Source: Aurelia coerulea (lineage: Eukaryota > Cnidaria > Scyphozoa > Semaeostomeae > Ulmaridae). From it: 64,000 nucleotides of DNA. Numbering within the stretch: the stretch's first letter is position 1; each line of letters begins with the position of its first letter. The stretch covers positions 2,170,001-2,234,000 of the forward strand of contig CM076960.1 in NCBI GenBank assembly GCA_039566865.1, given 5' to 3'. A model generated the notes under the pieces. It was not told the origin of the DNA. It ran no database searches and saw only the letters and a list, made by a program, of their open reading frames with translations. A program made the position numbers and the translations under genes. Shown in pieces: positions 12,151 to 23,700 of the stretch.

Positions 12151-13170
12151 GAGGTTCGAATGATAGTAAACTTGTCAAGAGAAAATGAAGTCAGAACACA
12201 GTCTAAGGTTGAAATCTTATGAATTGATAATGTATAGATCGAATACGAAACTTGGTTTGATTCAATTCAGTCAAACCGATGTATATTTGATTTGAAACAT
12301 TTGAAACCTCATCAGGTTAATGAGGTTCAAATGATAGTAAACTTGTCAAGAGAAAATTAAGTCAGAACACAGTCTATGGTTGAAATCTTATGAATTGATA
12401 TTGTATAAATCGAATATGAAACTTGGTTTGATTGAATTCAGTGAAAACGTTTATATGATTTGAAACATTTGAAACCGCATCAGGTTAATGAGGTTCGAAT
12501 GATACTAAACTTAACAAAAGAAAATGAAGTCAGAACACAGTCTATGGTTTAAATCTTATGAATTGATAATGTATAGATCGAATATGAAACTTGGTTTGAT
12601 TCAATTCAGTCAAAACGAGGTATATTTGATTGGAAACATTTGAAACCTCATCAGGTTAATGAGGTTCGAATGATAGTAAACTTGTCAAGAGAAAATGAAG
12701 TCAGAACACAGTCTAAGGTTGAAATCTTATGAATTGATAATGTATAGATCGAATACGAAACTTGGTTTGATTCAATTCAGTCAAACCGATGTATATTTGA
12801 TTTGAAACATTTGAAACCTCATCAGGTTAATGAGGTTCAAATGATAGTAAACTTGTCAAGAGAAAATTAAGTCAGAACACAGTCTATGGTTGAAATCTTA
12901 TGAATTGATATTGTATAAATCGAATATGAAACTTGGTTTGATTGAATTCAGTGAAAACGTTTATATGATTTGAAACATTTGAAACCGCATCAGGTTAATG
13001 AGGTTCGAATGATACTAAACTTAACAAAAGAAAATGAAGTCAGAACACAGTCTATGGTTTAAATCTTATGAATTGATAATGTATAGATCGAATACGAAAC
13101 TTGGTTTGATTCAATTCAGTCAAAACGATGTATATTTGATTTGAAACATTTGAAACCTCATCAGGTTAAT
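12151..13170 (+). repeat. Tandem duplication of a 510-bp trimer
   Basis: Two adjacent 510-bp units, 12151-12660 and 12661-13170, contain three monomers each, of 171, 168 and 171 bp. Shared private variants are ACACAGTCTAAGG, CAAACCGATGTATATTTG, the 168-bp class with GTGAAAACGTTTATATG and CCGCATCAGG, and ATACTAAACTTAAC with GGTTTAAATC. The units are the same by eye until late in the third monomer, where the first continues with GAATATG and ATTGGAAAC and the second with GAATACG and ACGATG. Confidence 0.88.
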
Positions 13171-16100
13171 GAGGTTCAAATGATAGTAAACTTGTCAAGA
13201 GAAAATTAAGTCAGAACACAGTCTATGGTTGAAATCTTATGAATTAATATTGTATAAACCGAATATGAAACTTGGTTTGATTCAATTCAGTCAAAACGAG
13301 GTATATTTGATTTGAAACATTTGAAACCTCATCAGGTTATTGAGGTTCGAATGATAGTAAACTTCTCAAGAGAAAATGAAGTCAGAACACAGTCTATGGT
13401 TGAAACCTTATGAAGTGATAATGTATAGATCAAATATGAAATTTGGTTTGATTCAATTCAGTCAAAACAAGGTATATTTAATTTGAAACATTTGAAACCT
13501 CATCAGGTTAATGAGGTTCGAATGATAGTAAACTTGTCAAGAGAAAATGAAGTCATAACACAGTCTATGGTTGACATCTAGTGAATTGATAATAAATAGA
13601 TCGAATATGAAACTTTGTTTGATTCAATTCTGTCAATACGAGGTATATTTGATTTGAAACATTTGAAACCTCATCAGGTTAATGAGGTTCGAATGATAGT
13701 AAACTTGTCAAGAGAAAATGAAGTCAGTACACAGTCTATGGTTGAAATCTTATGAATTGATTATGTATAGATCGAATATGAAACTTGGTTTGATTGAATT
13801 CAGTGAAAACGTTTCTATGATTTGAAACATACATTTGAAACCGCATCAGGTTAATGAGGTTCGAATGATACTAAACTTGTCAAAAAAAAATGAAGTCAGA
13901 ACACAGTCTATGGTTGAAATCTTATGAATTGATAATGTATAGATCGAATACGAAACTTGGTTTGATTCAATTCAGTCAAAACGATGTATATTTGATTTGA
14001 AACATTTGAAACCTCATCAGGTTAATGAGGTTCAAATGATAGTAAACTTGTCAAGAGAAAATTAAGTCAGAACACAGTCTATGGTTGAAATCGTATGAAT
14101 TGATATTGTATAGATCGAATATGAAACTTGGTTTGATTCAATTCAGTCAAAACAAGGTATATTTGATTCGAAACTTTTGAAACCTCATCAGGTTAATGAG
14201 GTTCGAATGATAGTAAACTTGTCAAGAGAAAATGAGGTCAGAACACAGTCTATGGTTGAAATCTTACGAATTGATAATGTATAGATCGAGTATGAAACTT
14301 GGTTTGATTCAATTCAGTCAAAGGAGGTATATTAGATTTGAAACATTTGAAACCTCATCAGGTTAATGAGGTTCGAATGATAGTAAACTTGTCAAGAGAA
14401 AATAAAGTCAGAACACAGTCTATGGTTGAAATCTTATGAATTGATAATGTATAGATCGAGTATGAAACTTGGTTTGATTCATTTCAGTCAAACGAGGTAT
14501 ATTTGATTTGAAACATTTGAAACCTCATCAGGTTAATGAGGTTCGAATGATAGTAAACTTGTCAAGAGGAAATGAGGTCAGAACACAGTCTATAGTTGAA
14601 ATCTTATGAATTGTTAATGTATCGATCAAATATGAAACTTGGTTTGATTCATTTCAGTCAAATGACATATATTTGATTTGAAACATTTGAAACCTCATCA
14701 GGTTAATGAGGTTCGAATGATAGTAAACTTGTGAAGAGAAAATGAGGTCAGAACATAGTCTATGGTTGATTTCTTATGAATTGATATTGTATAGATCGAA
14801 TATGAAACTTGGTTTGATTCAATTCAGTCAAAAGAAGGTATATTTGATTTGAAACATTTGAAACCTCATCAGGTTAATGAGGTTCGAATGATAGTAAACT
14901 TGTCAAGAGAAAATGAGGTCAGAACACAGTCTATGGTTGAAATCGTATGAATTGATATTGTATAGATCGAATATGAAACTTGGTTTGATTCAATTCAGTC
15001 AAAACAAGGTATATTTGATTTGAAACATTTGAAACCTCATCAGGTTAATGAGGTTCGAATGATAGTAAACTTGTCAAGAGAATATGAGGTCAGAACACAG
15101 TCAATGGTTGAAATCTTATGAATTGATAATGTATAGATCGAATACGAAACTTGGTTTGATTCAATTCAGTCAAAACGATGTATATTTGATTTGAAACATT
15201 TGAAACCTCATCAGGTTAATGAGGTTCAAATGATAGTAAACTTGTCAAGAGAAAATTAAGTCAGAACACAGTCTATGGTTGAAATCTTATGAATTGATAT
15301 TGTATAAATCGAATATGAAACTTGGTTTGATTCAATTCAGTCAAAACGAGGTATATTTGATTTGAAACATTTGAAACCTCATCAGGTTATTGAGGTTCGA
15401 ATGATAGTAAACTTCTCAAGAGAAAATGAAGTCAGAACACAGTCTATGGTTGAAACCTTATGAATTGATAATGTATAGATCAAATATGAAATTTGGTTTG
15501 ATTCAATTCAGTCAAAACAAGGTATATTTAATTTGAAACATTTGAAACCTCATCAGGTTAATGAGGTTCGAATGATAGTAAACTTGTCAAGAGAAAATGA
15601 AGTCAGAACACAGTCTATGGTTGAAATCTTATGAATTGATAATGTATAGATCGAATACGAAACTTGGTTTGATTCAATTCAGTCAAAACGATATATATTT
15701 GATTTGAAACATTTGAAACCTCATCAGGTTAATCAGGTTCAAATGATAGTAAACTTGTCAAGAGAAAATTAAGTCAGAACACAGTCTATGGTTGAAATCT
15801 TATGAATTAATATTGTATAAATCGAATATGAAACTTGGTTTGATTCAATTCAGTCAAAACGAGGTATATTTGATTTGAAACATTTGAAACCTCATCAGGT
15901 TATTGAGGTTCGAATGATAGTAAACTTCTCAAGAGAAAATGAAGTCAGAACACAGTCTATGGTTGAAACCTTATGAATTGATAATGTATAGATCAAATAT
16001 GAAATTTGGTTTGATTCAATTCAGTCAAAACAAGGTATATTTAATTTGAAACATTTGAAACCTCATCAGGTTAATGAGGTTCGAATGATAGTAAACTTGT

Positions 16101-17608
16101 CAAGAGAAAATGAAGTCATAACACAGTCTATGGTTGACATCTAGTGAATTGATAATAAATAGATCGAATATGAAACTTTGTTTGATTCAATTCTGTCAAA
16201 ACGAGGTATATTTGATTTGAAACATTTGAAACCTCATCAGGTTAATGAGGTTCGAATGATAGTAAACTTGTCAAGAGAAAATGAAGTCAGAACACAGTCT
16301 ATGGATGAAATCTTATGAATTGATTATGTATAGATCGAATATGAAACTTGGTTTGATTGAATTCAGTGAAAACGTTTCTATGATTTGAAAAATTTGAAAC
16401 CGCATCAGGTTAATGAGGTTCGAATGATACTAAACTTGTCAAAAGAAAATGAAGTCAGAACACAGTCTATCGTTGAAATCTTATGAATTGATAATGTATA
16501 GATCGAATACGAAACTTGCTTTGATTCAATTCAGTCAGAACGATGTATATTTGATTTGAAACATTTGAAACCTCATCAGGTTAATGAGGTTCAAATGATA
16601 GTAAACTTGTCAAGAGAAAATTAAGTCAGAACACAGTCTATGGTTGAAATCGTATGAATTGATATTGTATAGATCGAATATGAAACTTGGTTTGATTCAA
16701 TTCAGTCAAAACAAGGTATATTTGATTCGAAACTTTTGAAACCTCATCAGGTTAATGAGGTTCGAATGATAGTAAACTTGTCAAGAGAAAATGAGGTCAG
16801 AACACAGTCTATGGTTGAAATCTTACGAATTGATAATGTATAGATCGAGTATGAAACTTGGTTTGATTCAATTCAGTCAAAGGAGGTATATTAGATTTGA
16901 AACATTTGAAACCTCATCAGGTTAATGAGGTTCGAATGATAGTAAACTTGTCAAGAGAAAATAAAGTCAGAACACAGTCTATGGTTGAAATCTTATGAAT
17001 TGATAATGTATAGATCGAGTATGAAACTTGGTTTGATTCATTTCAGTCAAACGAGGTATATTTGATTTGAAACATTTGAAACCTCATCAGGTTAATGAGG
17101 TTCGAATGATAGTAAACTTGTCAAGAGGAAATGAGGTCAGTACACAGTCTATAGTTGAACTCTTATGAATTGTTAATGTATCGATCAAATATGAAACTTG
17201 GTTTGATTCATTTCAGTCAAATGACATATATTTGATTTGAAACATTTGAAACCTCATCAGGTTAATGAGGTTCGAATGATAGTAAACTTGTGAAGAGAAA
17301 ATGAGGTCAGAACATAGTCTATGGTTGATTTCTTATGAATTGACATTGTATAGATCGAATATGAAACTTGGTTTGATTCAATTCAGTCAAAAGAAAGTAT
17401 ATTTGATTTGAAACATTTGAAACCACATCAGGTTAATGAGGTTCGAATGATAGTAAACTTGTCAAGAGAAAATGAGGTCAGAACACAGTCTATGGTTGAA
17501 ATCGTATGAATTGATATTGTATAGATCGAATATGAAACTTGGTTCGATTCAATTCAGTCAAAACAAGGTATATTTGATTTGAAACATTTGAAACCTCATC
17601 AGGTTAAT
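13171..17608 (+). repeat. 15-monomer higher-order repeat, one full and one partial copy
   Basis: The full copy is 13171-15733 (2,563 bp, 15 monomers); the next starts at 15734 and can be followed for about 11 monomers. Markers keep register: GAATTAATATTG at 13241 and 15804, GTTGACATCTAG at 13570 and 16133, GTTTCTATG at 13811 and 16374, TTTGATTCGAAAC at 14162 and 16721, AATGACATATATTTG at 14662 and 17221. The spacing drops from 2,563 to 2,559 after a 4-bp duplication (ACATACAT, near 13829) that is present only in the first copy. The match is lost shortly after 17,608. Monomers inside the unit include dyad-broken types (CCGCATCAGG, GGTTATTGAGG). Confidence 0.82.
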
Positions 17609-19312
17609 GAGGTTCGAATGATAGTAAACTTGTCAAGAGAAAATGAAGTCAGAGCACAGTCTATAGTTGAAATCTTATGAATTGATTATGTATAGATCGA
17701 ATATGAAACTTGGTTTGATTCAATTCAGTGAAAACGTTTATATGATTTGAAACATTTGAAACCGCATCAGGTTAATGAGGTTCGAATGATACTAAACTTA
17801 ACAAAAGAAAATGAAGTCAGAACACAGTCTATGGTTGAAATCTTATGAATTGATAATGTATAGATCGAATACGAAACTTGGTTTGATTCAATTCAGTCAA
17901 AACGATGTATATTTGATTTGAAAAAATTGAAACCTCATCAGGTAAATGAGGTACAAATGATAGTAAACTTGTCAATAGAAAATTAAGTCAGAACACAGTC
18001 TATGGTTGAAGTCTTATGAATTGATATTGTATAAATCGAATATGAAACTTGGTTTGATTCAATTCAGTCAAAACGAGGTATATTTGATTTGAAACATTTG
18101 AAACCTCATCAGGTTATTGAGGTTCGAATGATAGTAAACTTCTCAAGAGAAAATGAAGTCAGAACACAGTCTATGGTTGAAACCTTATGAATTGATAATG
18201 TATAGATCAAATATGAAATTTGGTTTGATTCAATTCAGTCAAAACAAGGTATATTTAATTTGAAACATTTGAAACCTCATCAGGTTAATGAGGTTCGAAT
18301 GATAGTAAACTTGTCAAGAGAAAATGAAGTCATAACACAGTCTATGGTTGACATCTAGTGAATTGATAATAAATAGATCGAATATGAAACTTTGTTTGAT
18401 TCAATTCTGTCAATACGAGGTATATTTGATTTGAAACATTTGAAACCTCATCAGGTTAATGAGGTTCGAATGATAGTAAACTTGTCAAGAGAAAATGAAG
18501 TCAGAACACAGTCTATGGTTGAAATCTTATGAATTGATTATGTATAGATCGAATATGAAACTTGGTTTGATTCAATTCAGTGAAAACGTTTATATGATTT
18601 GAAACATTTGAAACCGCATCAGGTTAATGAGGTTCGAATGATACTAAACTTAACAAAAGAAAATGAAGTCAGAACACAGTCTATGGTTGAAATCTTATGA
18701 ATTGATAATGTATAGATCGAATACGAAACTTGGTTTGATTCAATTCAGTCAAAACGATGTATATTTGATTTGAAACATTTGAAACCTCATCAGGTTAATG
18801 AGGTTCAAATGATAGTAAACTTGTCAAGAGAAAATTAAGTCAGAACACAGTCTATGGTTGAAATCTTATGAATTGATATTGTATAAATCGAATATGAAAC
18901 TTGGTTTGATTCAATTCAGTCAAAACGAGGTATATTTGATTTGAAACATTTGAAACCTCATCAGGTTATTGAGGTTCGAATGATAGTAAACTTCTCAAGA
19001 GAAAATGAAGTCAGAACACAGTCTATGGTTGAAACCTTATGAATTGATAATGTATAGATCAAATATGAAATTTGGTTTGATTCAATTCAGTCAAAACAAG
19101 GTATATTTAATTTGAAACATTTGAAACCTCATCAGGTTAATGAGGTTCGAATGATAGTAAACTTGTCAAGAGAAAATGAAGTCATAACACAGTCTATGGT
19201 TGACATCTAGTGAATTGATAATAAATAGATCGAATATGAAACTTTGTTTGATTCAATTCTGTCAATACGAGGTATATTTGATTTGAAACATTTGAAACCT
19301 CATCAGGTTAAT
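17609..19312 (+). repeat. Tandem duplication of an 852-bp five-monomer unit
   Basis: Units 17609-18460 and 18461-19312 each hold five monomers, beginning with the 168-bp class (CAGTGAAAACGTTTATATG). Markers lie exactly 852 bp apart: the starts after CCGCATCAGG at 17777 and 18629, and GTTGACATCTAG at 18347 and 19199. The first unit has extra substitutions (GAAAAAATTG, GAGGTACAAATG, GTCAATAGAAAA, GAAGTCTTATG) that the second lacks, so they arose or were removed after duplication. Confidence 0.87.
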
Positions 19313-22300
19313 GAGGTTCGAATGATAGTAAACTTGTCAAGAGAAAATGAAGTCAGAACACAGTCTATGGTTGAAATCTTATGAATTGATTATGTATAGA
19401 TCGAATATGAAACTTGGTTTGATTGAATTCAGCGAAAACGTTTCTATGATTTGAAACATTTGAAACCGCATCAGGTTAATGAGGTTCGAATGATACTAAA
19501 CTTGTCAAAAGAAAATGAAGTCAGAACACAGTCTATGGTTGAAATCTTATGAATTGATAATGTATAGATCGAATACGAAACTTGGTTTGATTCAATTCAG
19601 TCAAAACGATGTATATTTGATTTGAAACATTTGAAACCTCATCAGGTTAATGAGGTTCAAATGATAGTAAACTTGTCAAGAGAAAATGAGGTCAGAACAC
19701 AGTCTATGGTTGAAATCGTATGAATTGATATTGTATAGATCGAATATGAAACTTGGTTTGATTCAATTCAGTCAAAACAAGGTATATTTGATTCGAAACT
19801 TTTGAAACCTCATCAGGTTAATGAGGTTCGAATGATAGTAAACTTGTCAAGAGAAAATGAGGTCAGAACACAGTCTATGGTTGAAATCTTACGAATTGAT
19901 AATGTATAGATCGAGTATGAAACTTGGTTTGATTCAATTCAGTCAAAACAAGGTATATTTGATTTAAAACATTTGAAACCTCATCAGGTTAATGAGGTTC
20001 GAATGATAGTAAACTTGTCAAGAGAAAATAAAGTCAGAACACACTCTATGGTTGAAATCTTATGAATTGATAATGTATAGATCGAGTATGAAACTTGGTT
20101 TGATTCACTTCAGTCAAACGAGGTATATTTGATTTGAAACATTTGAAACCTCATCAGGTTAATGAGGTTCGAATGATAGTAAACTTGTCAAGAGAAAATG
20201 AGGTCAGAACACAGTCTATGGTTGTAATCTTATGAATTGATAATGTATAAATCGAGTATGAAACTTGGTTTGATTCATTTCAGTCAAATGACATATATTT
20301 GATTTGAAACATTTGAAACCTCATCAGGTTAATGAGGTTCGAATGATAGTAAACTTGTGAAGAGAAAATGAGGTCAGAACATAGTCTATGGTTGATTTCT
20401 TATGAATTGATATTGTATAGATCGAATATGAAACTTGGTTTGATTCAATTCAGTCAAAACAAGGTATATTTGATTTGAAACATTTGAAACCTCATCAGGT
20501 TAATGAGGTTCGAATGATAGTAAACTTGTCAAGAGAAAATGAGGTCAGAACACAGTCTATGGTTGAAATCTTACGAATTGATAATGTATAGATCGAGTAT
20601 GAAACTTGGTTTGATTCAATTCAGTCAAAACAAGGTATATTTGATTTAAAACATTTGAAACCTCATCAGGTTAATGAGGTTCGAATGATAGTAAACTTGT
20701 CAAGAGAAAATAAAGTCAGAACACACTCTATGGTTGAAATCTTATGAATTGATAATGTATAGATCGAGTATGAAACTTGGTTTGATTCACTTCAGTCAAA
20801 CGAGGTATATTTGATTTGAAACATTTGAAACCTCATCAGGTTAATGAGGTTCGAATGATAGTAAACTTGTCAAGAGAAAATGAGGTCAGAACACAGTCTA
20901 TGGTTGAAATCTTATGAATTGATAATGTATAGATCGAATACGAAACTTGGTTTGATTCAATTCAGTCAAAACGATGTATATTTGATTTGAAACATTTGAA
21001 ACCTCATCAGGTTAATGAGGTTCAAATGATAGTAAACTTGTCAAGAGAAAATGAGGTCAGAACACAGTCTATGGTTGAAATCGTATGAATTGATATTGTA
21101 TAGATCGAATATGAAACTTGGTTTGATTCAATTCAGTCAAAACAAGGTATATTTGATTCGAAACTTTTGAAACCTCATCAGGTTAATGAGGTTCGAATGA
21201 TAGTAAACTTGTCAAGAGAAAATGAGGTCAGAACACAGTCTATGGTTGAAATCTTACGAATTGATAATGTATAGATCGAGTATGAAACTTGGTTTGATTC
21301 AATTCAGTCAAAACAAGGTATATTTGATTTAAAACATTTGAAACCTCATCAGGTTAATGAGGTTCGAATGATAGTAAACTTGTCAAGAGAAAATAAAGTC
21401 AGAACACACTCTATGGTTGAAATCTTATGAATTGATAATGTATAGATCGAGTATGAAACTTGGTTTGATTCACTTCAGTCAAACGAGGTATATTTGATTT
21501 GAAACATTTGAAACCTCATCAGGTTAATGAGGTTCGAATGATAGTAAACTTGTCAAGAGAAAATGAGGTCAGAACACAGTCTATGGTTGTAATCTTATGA
21601 ATTGATAATGTATAAATCGAGTATGAAACTTGGTTTGATTCATTTCAGTCAAATGACATATATTTGATTTGAAACATTTGAAACCTCATCAGGTTAATGA
21701 GGTTCGAATGATAGTAAACTTGTGAAGAGAAAATGAGGTCAGAACATAGTCTATGGTTGATTTCTTATGAATTGATATTGTATAGATCGAATATGAAACT
21801 TGGTTTGATTCAATTCAGTCAAAACGAGGTATATTTGATTTGAAACATTTGAAACCTCATCAGGTTAATGAGGTTCGAATGATAGTAAACTTGTCAAGAG
21901 AAAATGAGGTCAGAACACAGTCTATGGTTGAAATCTTATGAATTGATAATGTATAGATCGAATACGAAACTTGGTTTGATTCAATTCAGTCAAAACGATG
22001 TATATTTGATTTGAAACATTTGAAACCTCATCAGGTTAATGAGGTTCAAATGATAGTAAACTTGTCAAGAGAAAATGAGGTCAGAACACAGTCTATGGTT
22101 GAAATCGTATGAATTGATATTGTATAGATCGAATATGAAACTTGGTTTGATTCAATTCAGTCAAAACAAGGTATATTTGATTCGAAACTTTTGAAACCTC
22201 ATCAGGTTAATGAGGTTCGAATGATAGTAAACTTGTCAAGAGAAAATGAGGTCAGAACACAGTCTATGGTTGAAATCTTACGAATTGATAATGTATAGAT

Positions 22301-22894
22301 CGAGTATGAAACTTGGTTTGATTCAATTCAGTCAAAACAAGGTATATTTGATTTAAAACATTTGAAACCTCATCAGGTTAATGAGGTTCGAATGATAGTA
22401 AACTTGTCAAGAGAAAATAAAGTCAGAACACACTCTATGGTTGAAATCTTATGAATTGATAATGTATAGATCGAGTATGAAACTTGGTTTGATTCACTTC
22501 AGTCAAACGAGGTATATTTGATTTGAAACATTTGAAATCTCATCAGGTTAATGAGGTTCGAATGATAGTAAACTTGTCAAGAGAAAATGAGGTCAGAACA
22601 CAGTCTATGGTTGTAATCTTATGAATTGATAATGTATAAATCGAGTATGAAACTTGGTTTGATTCATTTCAGTCAAATGACATATATTTGATTTGAAACA
22701 TTTGAAACCTCATCAGGTTAATGAGGTTCGAATGATAGTAAACTTGTGAAGAGAAAATGAGGTCAGAACATAGTCTATGGTTGATTTCTTATGAATTGAT
22801 ATTGTATAGATCGAATATGAAACTTGGTTTGATTCAATTCAGTCAAAACAAGGTATATTTGATTTGAAACATTTGAAACCTCATCAGGTTAATG
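19313..22894 (+). repeat. Nested 8-mer and 6-mer units (1,365 and 1,024 bp)
   Basis: Starting at 19652 the same monomer series repeats at 21017 and 22041, giving spacings of 1,365 bp (eight monomers) and 1,024 bp (six monomers), with a partial third unit to 22894. Markers that keep this register are TTTGATTCGAAAC (19787, 21152, 22176) and AATGACATATATTTG (20288, 21653, 22677). ACACACTCTATGG, with GGTTGTAATC in the following monomer, is characteristic of the units. The 8-mer holds a second ACACACTC monomer 682 bp after the first, so the 8-mer and 6-mer differ by an internal duplication or deletion. The first part, 19313-20400, resembles 16247-17330 at an offset of 3,066 bp. Confidence 0.82.
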
Positions 22895-23700
22895 AGGTTC
22901 GAATGATAGTAAACTTGTCAAGAGAAAATGAGGTCAGAACACAGTCTATGGTTGAAATCGTATGAATTGATATTGTATAGATCGAATATGAAACTTGGTT
23001 TGATTCAATTCAGTCAAAACAAGGTATATTTGATTTGAAACATTTGAAACCTCATCAGGTTAATGAGGTTCGAATGATAGTAAACTTGTCAAGAGAAAAT
23101 GAAGTCAGAGCACAGTCTATAGTTGAAATCTTATGAATTGATTATGTATAGATCGAATATGAAACTTGGTTTGATTGAATTCAGTGAAAACGTTTATATG
23201 ATTTGAAACATTTGAAACCGCATCAGGTTAATGAGGTTCGAATGATACTAAACTTAACAAAAGAAAATGAAGTCAGAACACAGTCTATGGTTGAAATCTT
23301 ATGAATTGATAATGTATAGATCGAATACGAAACTTGGTTTGATTCAATTCAGTCAAAACGATGTATATTTGATTTGAAACATTTGAAACCTCATCAGGTT
23401 AATGAGGTTCAAATGATAGTAAAATTGTCAAGAGAAAATTAAGTCAGAACACAGTCTATGGTTGAAATCTTATGAATTGATATTGTATAAATCGAATATG
23501 AAACTTGGTTTGATTCAATTCAGTCAAAACGAGGTATATTTGATTTGAAACATTTGAAACCTCATCAGGTTATTGAGGTTCGAATGATAGTAAACTTGTC
23601 AAGAGAAAATGAAGTCATAACACAGTCTATGGTTGACATCTAGTGAATTGATAATAAATAGATCGAATATGAAACTTTGTTTGATTCAATTCTGTCAATA
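22895..23700 (+). repeat. Satellite bridge resembling 17.4-18.1 kb
   Basis: This stretch carries the private marker CAGAGCACAG in a monomer followed by GTGAAAACGTTTATATG and ATACTAAACTTAAC, as near 17,650. It then passes through GGTTATTGAGG to GTTGACATCTAG at 23632. It therefore looks like a copy of the 17.4-18.1 kb area joined to a later part of the 15-mer family, with several monomers skipped between GGTTATTGAGG and the next marker. I could not define exact edges by eye. Confidence 0.7.
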
